A stretch of DNA of 19,294 nucleotides from Tetragenococcus sp041859945 (GTDB lineage Bacteria > Bacillota > Bacilli > Lactobacillales > Enterococcaceae): contig JBFLGC010000050.1 in assembly GCA_041859945.1 (NCBI GenBank), forward strand, positions 1 through 19,294, read 5' to 3'. Below are positions 1 through 6,404 of the stretch, one piece after another. Within the stretch, counting starts at the first letter, position 1, and each line of letters opens with the position of its first letter. The notes beneath the pieces are model-generated. The model ran no database searches. It saw only the letters and a program-made list of their open reading frames with translations, and was not told where the DNA came from. A program made the translations under genes and the position numbers.

Positions 1-924
1 GGTTCTAGTTATGCCTTTGCCCTCGTGACCCAAAACATCGCCCAAGAAATCGGCATTATCGATATCAACAAAGCCCGCACAGAAGGTGATGCCCTCGATC
101 TATCCCATGCCCTTGCCTACACAGATCCTAAAAAAATCTATGCTGCTGATTATGCTGATGCTCACGATGCCGATATCGTTGTCATTACAGCTGGTGCCCC
201 GCAAAAACCTGGGGAAAAGCGGATCGACTTGGTGTACAAAAACTTAAAAATCAATCGGGACGTCGTTTCACAAATCGTCGCTTCTGGTTTTCATGGAATC
301 TTCTTGGTTGCCGCCAATCCAGTCGACATTTTGACTTATTCGACTTGGAAATTTTCCGGTTTTCCTAAAGAAAAAGTTATTGGTTCAGGAACGTCACTTG
401 ATTCAGCTCGTTTCCGTCAAGCTTTGGCTCAATTGATCGACGTCGACGCCCGCAATGTGCACGCCTATATCTTAGGTGAGCATGGCGATACAGAATTTCC
501 TGTTTGGTCACATGCCAATGTAGCTGGTTTGCAAATTTATGAATGGGTCAAGCATAATCCCGAAGTCGATGAAGAAGCCATGGTCAATTTGTTCTTCAAT
601 GTGCGTGATGCTGCTTATACGATCATTGATAAAAAAGGCGCTACTTTCTATGGGATCGCGGTCGCTCTAGCACGCATCACTAAAGCGATTCTAGGCAACG
701 AAAATGCCGTTTTGCCTCTTTCTGTTCATATGAACGGCGAATATGGCTTAAATGATATCTATATCGGGGCACCAGCCATCGTCAACGCGCAAGGGATCAA
801 ACAAGTCATCGAAATCCCCCTAACTGATGGTGAAAAAGATCGGATGAACGTTTCTGCTAAGCACTTAAAAGAAACGATCGATGCTGCTTTCAAGCAACTG
901 GAAGCAGAAAGCTCTAAAAAATAA
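1..924 (+). CDS. ldh: L-lactate dehydrogenase, 5'-truncated by the window edge
   Basis: NAD-dependent L-lactate dehydrogenase, which reduces pyruvate to L-lactate and regenerates NAD+ in the cytosol; in lactic acid bacteria it ends homolactic fermentation. The reading frame is open from base 1 and already encodes GSSYAFALV, the end of the Rossmann nucleotide-binding loop, so only about 20 N-terminal residues and the start codon are missing; 307 residues are present. The GTG or ATG codons inside are not the start. Visible signatures are ITAGAPQKPGE (coenzyme loop), VAANPVDILTYSTWK, the substrate-binding SLDSARFRQAL with its arginine, and the catalytic histidine in GEHGDTEFPVWSH. GATFYGIAVALARI near the C-terminus is typical of Firmicute LDH. 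A strong hairpin terminator follows at 981-1027, so transcription probably ends here. Malate dehydrogenase is excluded by the LDH-type substrate loop. Promoter and any regulation lie outside the window. Confidence 0.95.
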   Translation, partial: GSSYAFALVTQNIAQEIGIIDINKARTEGDALDLSHALAYTDPKKIYAADYADAHDADIVVITAGAPQKPGEKRIDLVYKNLKINRDVVSQIVASGFHGIFLVAANPVDILTYSTWKFSGFPKEKVIGSGTSLDSARFRQALAQLIDVDARNVHAYILGEHGDTEFPVWSHANVAGLQIYEWVKHNPEVDEEAMVNLFFNVRDAAYTIIDKKGATFYGIAVALARITKAILGNENAVLPLSVHMNGEYGLNDIYIGAPAIVNAQGIKQVIEIPLTDGEKDRMNVSAKHLKETIDAAFKQLEAESSKK

Positions 925-980
925 GCTAGAAACCAATGCCCAATCGATCCTAGCTAATAAAGAATATTTCAAGAAAACGG

Positions 981-1027
981 GACTTATCAGGAATAATTCA
1001 CTATTTCTGATAAGTCTTGCTTTTTTG
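981..1027 (+). terminator. Rho-independent terminator of ldh
   Basis: A perfect 10-bp inverted repeat, GACTTATCAG at 981-990 and CTGATAAGTC at 1007-1016, encloses a 16-nt loop that can pair further (AATA with TATT). It is followed by TTGCTTTTTTG at 1017-1027. It lies 57 nt after the ldh stop codon on the same strand. Confidence 0.88.
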
Positions 1028-1043
1028 TCAAAGATGCCCTATC

Positions 1044-1072
1044 TTGACAAGTTTAGCTTTGATCAGTAGAAA
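1044..1072 (+). promoter_or_regulatory. Possible upstream promoter for the L,D-transpeptidase gene
   Basis: TTGACA at 1044-1049, a perfect -35 box, is followed after 17 nt by TAGAAA at 1067-1072 (4 of 6 matches to the -10 consensus). It sits between the ldh terminator and the transpeptidase start, giving a leader of about 170 nt. The second, closer promoter at 1185-1211 may be the main one. The rest of 925-1251 is AT-rich and shows no gene. Confidence 0.3.
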
Positions 1073-1184
1073 ATAGCAAATAAGTTATTGAAACTATGAA
1101 CGCTCTCTGGTTTTTCTTTCGAAATTTTACTCCAAGCAAAAACATTTCTTTTTTAAAATTTTTCTTTATAAAGGCAGAAAATAG

Positions 1185-1211
1185 TTGTTTTATTTCAAAG
1201 TATGCTATCAT
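1185..1211 (+). promoter_or_regulatory. Proximal promoter of the L,D-transpeptidase gene, extended -10
   Basis: An extended -10 element, TGC followed by TATCAT at 1206-1211, lies about 40 nt upstream of the ATG at 1252. The matching -35 is weak (TTGTTT at 1185-1190, spacing 15 nt); an extended -10 often compensates for this. Confidence 0.45.
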
Positions 1212-1251
1212 AGGTAAGGAAAATAATTTCAATTCAGGAGTTGATACGCTC

Positions 1252-2658
1252 ATGTCGCGTTCTGATAAACACTTAAAAGAAAAACGCCCTTCAGGCAAGA
1301 AGAAAAAAATCATACTGATCAGCTTGCTACTCTTTTTTGTGGCTTTAATTGCGAGTTACGCTTATCGCAGTAGTTATTATACAGATCACTTTTTACCAAA
1401 AACCTTCGTAGATGATATCGATGTTAGTAACAACACAGTCGAAACAGCTAATAAAAAATTAGCAGATCGTTTTGATTCAGAAACCTTTACATTGACTGAG
1501 AACAAAAAAGAATGGAAATCTTACAAAAAAGCTGATTTTGGTCTTCAGACCGACTTTACGGAAGAACTGACCAAAATCAAAGACGCACAAAACAAGTGGT
1601 CGTGGGGAATCGCCCAACTTTCTTCAAAACAAGAAAATTCTCTAGAAGCTGATGTATTCGATGAGACGACCTTGAATAAACAAATCGAAAATTTGCAGAC
1701 TGAGCTTGATACTCTAAACAAAGAGCGCACAGAAACCAAAAATGCCACGATCCAAAAAGGTGAAGATGGTTTTTCCATTCAAAAGGAAGTCATCGGTGAT
1801 CAACTAGATACCCAAAAATTAGTCGCTGATGTCAAAGAAAACTTACTTTCAGGTTCAGAAAACTTAGAATTAGAAACTTACAAAAAACAACCAACTGTCC
1901 TTTCTGACGATGAAAACTTAAAAAAAGAAATCGAAAAATTGAATCAAGTTGCCCAAATCGATGCCTCTTATTCGATCAATGGTGAAACGCTCCAGATCCC
2001 TACTGAAACGATCGCTGATTGGTTGATTTATAAAGACAATGAGGTGACTTTGGATCAAGAAAAAGTGGCTGCCTATGTCAGTGATTTAGCCAACAAATAT
2101 AACACTAGTACAAATTCTTCCACTTTTTCTAGTACCAAACGTGGTGAAGTCGAAGTACCAGCGGGGACTTTATCTTGGACGATCGATCAAACAAGTGAAA
2201 CAGCTGCTTTGTCAGAAGCCATCCTAGCCGGAGAGACCTTCAATCGTGTGCCGATTTTCCAAGGCAGTGCTAATCCTTCCGAACCGCTATTTGGCAATAC
2301 CTATATCGAAGTTGATTTAGTCAATCAACACATGTGGTATTACAAAGATGGGAATGCCGTATTAGATACCGATATTATTTCTGGTAAGCCGGCGTCACAA
2401 ACACCACCTGGCGTCTTTTACGTTTGGAAAAAAGAACGAAACGCTACTTTGAAAGGCGAGGATTATGCTTCCCCAGTCGACTACTGGATGCCTATCGATT
2501 GGACGGGTGTTGGGATCCATGACTCTGACTGGCAAACGGCTTATGGTGGTGACCTTTGGAAAACGGTTGGCTCACATGGCTGTGTCAACACGCCACCATC
2601 TGTGATGAAAACTTTATTTGAAAGTACCGAAGTCGGTACCCCTGTCATTGTTTTTTAA
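1252..2658 (+). CDS. L,D-transpeptidase (YkuD catalytic domain), Ldt(fm)-like
   Basis: Cell-wall enzyme that forms 3->3 cross-links between peptidoglycan stems. In Enterococcus faecium the Ldt(fm) homologue can bypass D,D-transpeptidases and give beta-lactam resistance. The protein has 468 residues, almost the length I recall for Ldt(fm). It starts with a basic cytosolic tail (KKKK at 17-20), a single membrane anchor at about 20-38, then two tandem PG_binding_4-type extracellular domains (about 45-330). The C-terminal YkuD domain carries the full catalytic set: His423 in GVGIHDSDW, and SHGCVN with Ser441, His442 and nucleophile Cys444. I chose the ATG at 1252, with CAGGAG 11 nt upstream. An earlier in-frame ATG at 1096 would put 52 odd hydrophobic residues before the anchor and lies upstream of the promoter, so it is unlikely. 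The gene stands alone and ends in a shared terminator with convergent yebC. Identity to Ldt(fm) is from remembered architecture. Confidence 0.9.
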   Translation: MSRSDKHLKEKRPSGKKKKIILISLLLFFVALIASYAYRSSYYTDHFLPKTFVDDIDVSNNTVETANKKLADRFDSETFTLTENKKEWKSYKKADFGLQTDFTEELTKIKDAQNKWSWGIAQLSSKQENSLEADVFDETTLNKQIENLQTELDTLNKERTETKNATIQKGEDGFSIQKEVIGDQLDTQKLVADVKENLLSGSENLELETYKKQPTVLSDDENLKKEIEKLNQVAQIDASYSINGETLQIPTETIADWLIYKDNEVTLDQEKVAAYVSDLANKYNTSTNSSTFSSTKRGEVEVPAGTLSWTIDQTSETAALSEAILAGETFNRVPIFQGSANPSEPLFGNTYIEVDLVNQHMWYYKDGNAVLDTDIISGKPASQTPPGVFYVWKKERNATLKGEDYASPVDYWMPIDWTGVGIHDSDWQTAYGGDLWKTVGSHGCVNTPPSVMKTLFESTEVGTPVIVF

Positions 2659-2660
2659 AT

Positions 2661-2688
2661 AAAAAGCCCTCGACATCGAGGGCTTTTT
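2661..2688. terminator. Bidirectional terminator between the transpeptidase gene and yebC
   Basis: A perfect 12-bp inverted repeat, AAAAAGCCCTCG at 2661-2672 and CGAGGGCTTTTT at 2677-2688, with a 4-nt ACAT loop. The A-run and T-run on the two arms make it work in both directions. It starts 2 nt after the transpeptidase stop and ends 2 nt before the yebC stop. Confidence 0.95.
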
Positions 2689-2690
2689 AT

Positions 2691-3413
2691 TTATTCTTCT
2701 ACTGAGGTGTAGACTTCAGAGACATCATCGTCATCTTCCAACTTTTCGATCAATTGATCTAATTTTTCTTTCTTTTCAGCATCTAAGGCAACGGTTGTTT
2801 GAGGGACCATGGTCAGTTCGGCTTGCGCAAGTGTAAAGTTCTTTTCAAGAGCATCGCGAGCTGCCGTGAAATCTTCCGGTGCTGTATAGATTTCAAAGAC
2901 CTCATCAGAAGTCAATAAATCTTCCCCACCTACCTCCAAAACCGTTTCTAACATTTCATCTTCACTAATATCTAAGTCTTTTCTTTCGATAGCAATGTAG
3001 CCTTTACGATCGAACATATAACTGACCGAGCCCGTTTCACCTAAATTGCCACCATTTCGTGAGAAAGCCACGCGTACATTGGTTGAAGTTCGATTTTTAT
3101 TATCAGTAAAAGCTTCTACTAAAATCGCAACACCGCCAGGTCCATACCCTTCATAAGTCACTTCATCATAGTTTTCGCCCTCACCAGCACTGGTCGCTTT
3201 TTTGATTGCCCGTTCTACATTGTCATTGGGCATATTAGCCGCTTTGGCCTTGTCGACAACTAAGCGCAAACTAGGATTGTCATCAGGATCAGGTCCTCCT
3301 TGTTTAGCTGCCATATAGATTTCACGCGATAATTTTTGAAAGATCTTCCCGCGTTTGGCATCTTGTGCATTTTTTCTTCCTTGGATATTATTCCACTTAC
3401 TATGTCCTGACAT
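2691..3413 (-). CDS. yebC: YebC/PmpR/TACO1-family protein
   Basis: A 240-residue member of the universally conserved YebC family, of normal length. The N-terminus MSGHSKWNNIQGRK with the following DAKRGKIFQKLSREI is diagnostic. GPDPDDNPSLRLVVDKAKAANMPNDN, VTYEGYGPGG and the acidic C-terminus LEDDDDVSEVYTS also match. The family was long annotated as transcriptional regulators. Later work on bacterial YebC and mitochondrial TACO1 points to a ribosome-associated role that helps translation through polyproline stretches. The cytosolic protein has no DNA-binding helix-turn-helix that I can see. The start is fixed by GACAGGAGG 7-8 nt upstream. Its own promoter lies at 3455-3483 between it and the vanZ-family gene, so the two need not be cotranscribed. 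It converges on the transpeptidase gene and shares its terminator. Confidence 0.95.
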   Translation of the reverse strand: MSGHSKWNNIQGRKNAQDAKRGKIFQKLSREIYMAAKQGGPDPDDNPSLRLVVDKAKAANMPNDNVERAIKKATSAGEGENYDEVTYEGYGPGGVAILVEAFTDNKNRTSTNVRVAFSRNGGNLGETGSVSYMFDRKGYIAIERKDLDISEDEMLETVLEVGGEDLLTSDEVFEIYTAPEDFTAARDALEKNFTLAQAELTMVPQTTVALDAEKKEKLDQLIEKLEDDDDVSEVYTSVEE

Positions 3414-3454
3414 GTTATTTCCTCCTGTCGATTTTTAAAGCCTTCATCTTCTCT

Positions 3455-3483
3455 ATTATTCTCTTTTTATGGAAAAATTTCAA
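3455..3483 (-). promoter_or_regulatory. Promoter of yebC
   Basis: Read on the minus strand, TTGAAA (3478-3483) is separated by exactly 17 nt from AATAAT (3455-3460). It lies about 42 nt upstream of the yebC start codon and just after the end of the vanZ-family gene. Confidence 0.6.
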
Positions 3484-3489
3484 CTTTTA

Positions 3490-4005
3490 TCAAATGAATC
3501 GTTTTTTCTTGATACCAATCACTAAACAGCAGAATAAAATAGCTGCTAACGCCCCACAGGAATCGAGCATCACATCTTGAAAAAGTGGTGTCCGCCCTCC
3601 TGTCAACATCTGATGAAATTCATCCATGCCAGCATAGCCTGTCGCTGAAAGCCCGGCAAAGAGTCCTGCCCAAGCAAGCTGACCGATTTTTTTAGACAGA
3701 CCCAAAAAGAAACTGCCCCCAATTATAAAATAAGTCGCAAAGTGGGCAAACTTACGCATAAAAAATTCCACAAAACTAAAATAGCCATTCACAGCGATAC
3801 TGACTTCTTGACCAGCATAGTTAAAGGAAATCGCACTCAGTTGCGCTTTCAAGGGTTCATTTTTAAAGAGCTTCGTTAACAAACCGATTTGTGATTGTTG
3901 TTCGTAGGTTTGTGAAGAGCTAATAAATAATACCCCCATCACCAATAAGCCGATGATTAGATAAAAATTGCCGTTTTTTCTACTTTTTTTAAAGATAAAG
4001 ATCAC
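3490..4005 (-). CDS. VanZ-family membrane protein
   Basis: A small integral membrane protein of 171 residues with about four predicted membrane segments (near 14-30, 88-103, 108-126 and 147-165). Conserved VanZ-like motifs are the SSSQTYEQQS segment after the first helix (29-38), RKFAHF at 84-89, DEFHQ at 128-132, GGR at 136-138 and the two aspartates of QDVMLD (144 and 148). VanZ itself gives low teicoplanin resistance by an unknown mechanism. Most chromosomal family members, including probably this one, have no known job, and no van genes are nearby. The start is awkward: the only in-frame start before the first helix is GTG at 4005-4003, and that GTG lies inside the best Shine-Dalgarno-like stretch (AGAGGTGATC). 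An upstream AGGGA about 10 nt away may serve instead. A stop codon lies a few codons upstream. I see no terminator between it and yebC. Confidence 0.82.
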   Translation of the reverse strand: MIFIFKKSRKNGNFYLIIGLLVMGVLFISSSQTYEQQSQIGLLTKLFKNEPLKAQLSAISFNYAGQEVSIAVNGYFSFVEFFMRKFAHFATYFIIGGSFFLGLSKKIGQLAWAGLFAGLSATGYAGMDEFHQMLTGGRTPLFQDVMLDSCGALAAILFCCLVIGIKKKRFI

Positions 4006-4019
4006 CTCTATTTGTCCCT

Positions 4020-4028
4020 ATCATACCA
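4020..4028 (-). promoter_or_regulatory. Extended -10 promoter of the vanZ-family gene
   Basis: On the minus strand TGG is followed directly by TATGAT (4020-4025), an extended -10. No good -35 is visible 16-18 nt upstream (TTTCTT at 4043-4048 is the closest). Transcription would start near 4013, leaving a leader of only about 8-10 nt before the GTG start codon. Confidence 0.45.
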
Positions 4029-4079
4029 TTTTCTTTTTTTAGAAGAAATAGCTTATAAAGACTTTTATCCCCGATATCG

Positions 4080-4087
4080 AAAAGAAG
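4080..4087. repeat. Left copy of an 8-bp target site duplication
   Basis: AAAAGAAG immediately outside the left terminal inverted repeat. An identical AAAAGAAG lies immediately outside the right end at 4487-4494. Confidence 0.8.
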
Positions 4088-4486
4088 GTTACAATTCACG
4101 GCCAAACTTGAACGCTACACTTTAGCTGTGTGTCTACTATTGTCTGCTGTGGTCTCAGCTCGACCAAGTTGCAAACTAACTCCTAATCCTTAATCAAGGT
4201 GAAGTTGCCTCCCATTCGTTTTACCAGTAGAACATCAAAGACACTCGTTTTCCGATTTCTGCTACCTCACAGGTGATCCTAGTATTAGAAAGAAAGGACA
4301 TATGACAACGTGAAGTGATCCTAGTCTTAATGGGATAAATTAGCTTTACCTGACTTATGAATTCCCTATTGTCAACCAACGGAAAAATTTATCTGCACCT
4401 AAATAGTTACAAGTCACAGTTTGAAGCTTGAAAGCCGTGAGAGCCTATCTCGTAGTGTAGCGGCTGATTCGGTCGTGAATTGCAAC
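4088..4486. mobile_element. 399-bp MITE-like non-autonomous element
   Basis: Non-coding element with imperfect terminal inverted repeats and an 8-bp direct repeat on both sides. The outer 16 nt, GTTACAATTCACGGCC at 4088-4103, match the reverse complement of the right end (GGTCGTGAATTGCAAC, 4471-4486) at 14 of 16 positions. After a divergent stretch and a 1-nt offset, CGCTACACT (4113-4121) again matches the right arm exactly (AGTGTAGCG, 4454-4462), so each arm is about 33-34 nt. The inside has no open frame of useful length. It does hold a 15-nt direct repeat (4273-4287 and 4315-4329). Absence of a transposase plus an 8-bp duplication fits a MITE moved in trans by an IS from a family that makes 8-bp duplications (for example IS256, ISL3 or IS6). 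I do not recognise the end sequence. The element fills nearly all the long gap between the vanZ-family gene and pepF. Confidence 0.8.
4273..4329 (+). repeat. Internal direct repeat of the MITE
   Basis: GTGATCCTAGTATTA at 4273-4287 and GTGATCCTAGTCTTA at 4315-4329 match at 14 of 15 positions and are offset by 42 nt. Function unknown; such subterminal repeats can be transposase binding sites, but these sit centrally. Confidence 0.6.
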
Positions 4487-4494
4487 AAAAGAAG
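4487..4494. repeat. Right copy of the 8-bp target site duplication
   Basis: AAAAGAAG, identical to the copy at 4080-4087. Removing one copy plus the element restores a continuous vanZ-pepF intergenic region. Confidence 0.8.
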
Positions 4495-4503
4495 CTAGGT
4501 TTA

Positions 4504-4512
4504 TGCTATACT
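4504..4512 (+). promoter_or_regulatory. Extended -10 promoter of pepF, abutting the MITE
   Basis: TGC followed by TATACT (4507-4512) is an extended -10 about 37 nt upstream of the pepF start codon. A -35 box at 16-18 nt spacing would fall at about 4483-4490, across the MITE end and its target duplication. Sequence there (AACAAA) is a poor match. TTGCAA inside the MITE arm (4480-4485) is closer to consensus but 21 nt away. Confidence 0.55.
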
Positions 4513-4548
4513 GAAACTAACTTTTGCAAATTAAAGGAGGATTTTTAT

Positions 4549-6354
4549 ATGACCTATGCAATCAATTGGGACCTCGAATCTATCTTTCCAGGTGGCAGCC
4601 AGTCTCGCGCTTTAAAAAATCGACTTGACCAACTGACCAAAGAGATCCAAACCTATTCTAAAAAGGTCGTCACTTGGGAACCAAAAAATGCCGACCTTGA
4701 GCAATTCATGGTCTTGTTAGAAGCTGCCGAAACCATCGATAAAGGGTTTGGTCAGTGTGCTAGTTTCATCGGCGCCTTGCAAGCAGCCGACGTCACTGAT
4801 ACCAAAGCAAAATTACTTTCTGGCGAACTTTATCAGAAGTTACCTGATTATCAACTATCAGCAACGATTTTTTCCAAGAAACTAGGTACATTTGATGAGA
4901 CTGCTTGGGCCAGCCTATTAAAGGATGACCGCTTGGCACCTGTGGCTTTCCGCTTAACTGAGATTCGCCGTGATGGTCAGAAATTACTTTCTGAAACGGA
5001 AGAAAATACCATCAATCGACTTGCTCTTGATGGTTTGAACGCTTGGAGCGAACATTATGATACGATCGTAGCCACAATCGAGATTCCCTTTACCCAGACT
5101 AATGGTACAACAGTTAACTTATCTGCAGGACAAGCTTTTAATAAAATGATGGGCGATCCTGATCCTATGGTGCGACAAGATCTTTTTGACAAGTGGGAAA
5201 AAGCTTGGGGTGAAAAAGAAGAAATATTTGCCGACACGTTGAATCATTTGGACGGTTTCCGTTTGACGACCCAAGAATTACACGGAATCCATGATTTTCT
5301 AGAAGAGCCTTTGGAATACAATCGACTCAGCCGCAAAACATTAGACGCCATGTGGGAAACGATCACTAAAAATAAACAGCCGCTCGTTGCTTACTTGACA
5401 CGTAAAGCACAATTATTCGGCAAAGAAAAAATGGCCTGGCAAGATCAAGAGGCACCGATCATTTTAGGAAAACTAACGGAACGGACCTTTACCTTTGACC
5501 AAGCAGCAGACTTTATTTTAGAAAACTTTCGTAAGTTCAGCCCCAAAATGGCTGATTTTGCCCAAATGGCTTTTGAAAAAGCTTGGATCGAAGCGGAAGA
5601 TAGGCCCGGCAAACGTCCCGGTGGTTATTGCACAGGCTTGCCTGAAACCCAAGAATCGCGGATCTTTATGACTTTTGGCAATTCGATCAACGAAGTAGCG
5701 ACCATTGCGCACGAACTCGGCCACGCCTTCCATAGTAGTGTCATGTGGGACTTGCCGACCTTGAATCAAGATTATGCGATGAATGTCGCTGAAACAGCAA
5801 GTACTTTTGCCGAACTCATCGTGGCCGACGCGACTTTGAAAGAAGCGCAAACAAAAGAAGAAAAAATCAACTTACTCGACGCTAAAATGCAAAATGCGAT
5901 CGCTATGTTCATGAACATACACACTCGTTTCATTTTTGAAGCGAATTTTTACACAGCCCGAAAAAAAGGTCTAGTTTCGGCCGAGCAAATCAATGAAATG
6001 ATGTTAGCGGCCCAAAAAGAAAGCTATCAAGAAAGCCTCTCAAGCTATCATCCTCATTTCTGGGCGGCTAAGTTACATTTTTATATCGATGATGTCCCTT
6101 TTTATAATTTTCCTTATACTTTTGGTTATTTGTTTAGCCAAGGCATCTACGCCTATGCTAATCAAAAAGGGACCAGTTTCGAAGAAGATTATATCGCCTT
6201 ATTGCGTGACACAGCTTCCATGACCACGGAAGAATTGGCGCAAAAGCATCTGAACGTCGACTTGACTAAACCTGACTTCTGGCAAGCTGGGATCGATCAA
6301 GTGATCCAAGACATCAATGAATTTATGGAACTAACTGAAGAATATGTCAACTAA
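4549..6354 (+). CDS. pepF: Oligoendopeptidase F-type M3 metallopeptidase
   Basis: Cytosolic zinc metallopeptidase of family M3 (pepF/M3 subgroup) that cuts short and medium peptides; in lactic acid bacteria it recycles peptides from protein turnover or uptake. The product is 601 residues, the usual size. The zinc site is intact: HELGH with His388, Glu389 and His392, and a downstream third ligand in NVAETAS (Glu415). The N-terminus MTYAINWDLESIFPGG and the C-terminal region YNFPYTFGYLFSQGIYA are typical of the group. The ATG at 4549 is set by AAAGGAGG 8 nt upstream. An in-frame ATG-less extension to 4480 would begin inside the MITE and has no support. The gene is monocistronic, bounded by the MITE upstream and a bidirectional terminator downstream. 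Its promoter -10 lies just beyond the MITE, so the insertion may have changed its expression. Confidence 0.93.
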   Translation: MTYAINWDLESIFPGGSQSRALKNRLDQLTKEIQTYSKKVVTWEPKNADLEQFMVLLEAAETIDKGFGQCASFIGALQAADVTDTKAKLLSGELYQKLPDYQLSATIFSKKLGTFDETAWASLLKDDRLAPVAFRLTEIRRDGQKLLSETEENTINRLALDGLNAWSEHYDTIVATIEIPFTQTNGTTVNLSAGQAFNKMMGDPDPMVRQDLFDKWEKAWGEKEEIFADTLNHLDGFRLTTQELHGIHDFLEEPLEYNRLSRKTLDAMWETITKNKQPLVAYLTRKAQLFGKEKMAWQDQEAPIILGKLTERTFTFDQAADFILENFRKFSPKMADFAQMAFEKAWIEAEDRPGKRPGGYCTGLPETQESRIFMTFGNSINEVATIAHELGHAFHSSVMWDLPTLNQDYAMNVAETASTFAELIVADATLKEAQTKEEKINLLDAKMQNAIAMFMNIHTRFIFEANFYTARKKGLVSAEQINEMMLAAQKESYQESLSSYHPHFWAAKLHFYIDDVPFYNFPYTFGYLFSQGIYAYANQKGTSFEEDYIALLRDTASMTTEELAQKHLNVDLTKPDFWQAGIDQVIQDINEFMELTEEYVN

Positions 6355-6359
6355 CTATT

Positions 6360-6399
6360 CAAAAACCGTGCTAGCTTTTTCAGGCCAGCACGGTTTTTG
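6360..6399. terminator. Bidirectional terminator between pepF and ald
   Basis: CAAAAACCGTGCTAGC (6360-6375) pairs with GCCAGCACGGTTTTTG (6384-6399) with one mismatch, loop TTTTTCAG. A-run and T-run arms let it serve both convergent genes. It begins 5 nt after the pepF stop and ends 5 nt before the ald stop. Confidence 0.93.
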
Positions 6400-6404
6400 A
6401 GCGT

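Noticed and set aside
1096..1251. N-terminal extension of the L,D-transpeptidase from the ATG at 1096
   Set aside because: No ribosome binding site, it would start upstream of the proximal promoter, and it adds 52 residues before a normal basic-plus-anchor N-terminus. The ATG at 1252 has CAGGAG.
1053..1313. Minus-strand frame of 86 codons opposite the transpeptidase start, and other antisense frames within the large genes
   Set aside because: No ribosome binding site, no recognisable family, and they overlap well-supported coding or promoter sequence in the other direction.
3490..4005. Glycopeptide resistance locus suggested by the VanZ-family gene
   Set aside because: No vanA/B ligase, vanH, vanX or vanRS genes are nearby. 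Chromosomal VanZ-like proteins are common in Firmicutes without resistance.
4088..4486. Structured regulatory RNA or riboswitch for pepF
   Set aside because: The inverted-repeat ends are bounded exactly by a perfect 8-bp duplication and the pepF promoter -10 lies downstream of the segment, so it would not be in the pepF transcript.
4480..4548. N-terminal extension of pepF into the MITE end
   Set aside because: It begins inside the inverted repeat and lies over the promoter. The ATG at 4549 has a strong AAAGGAGG.
4020..4548. CRISPR array in the long intergenic region
   Set aside because: Only one 15-nt repeat pair is present, with no regular repeat-spacer series and no cas genes.
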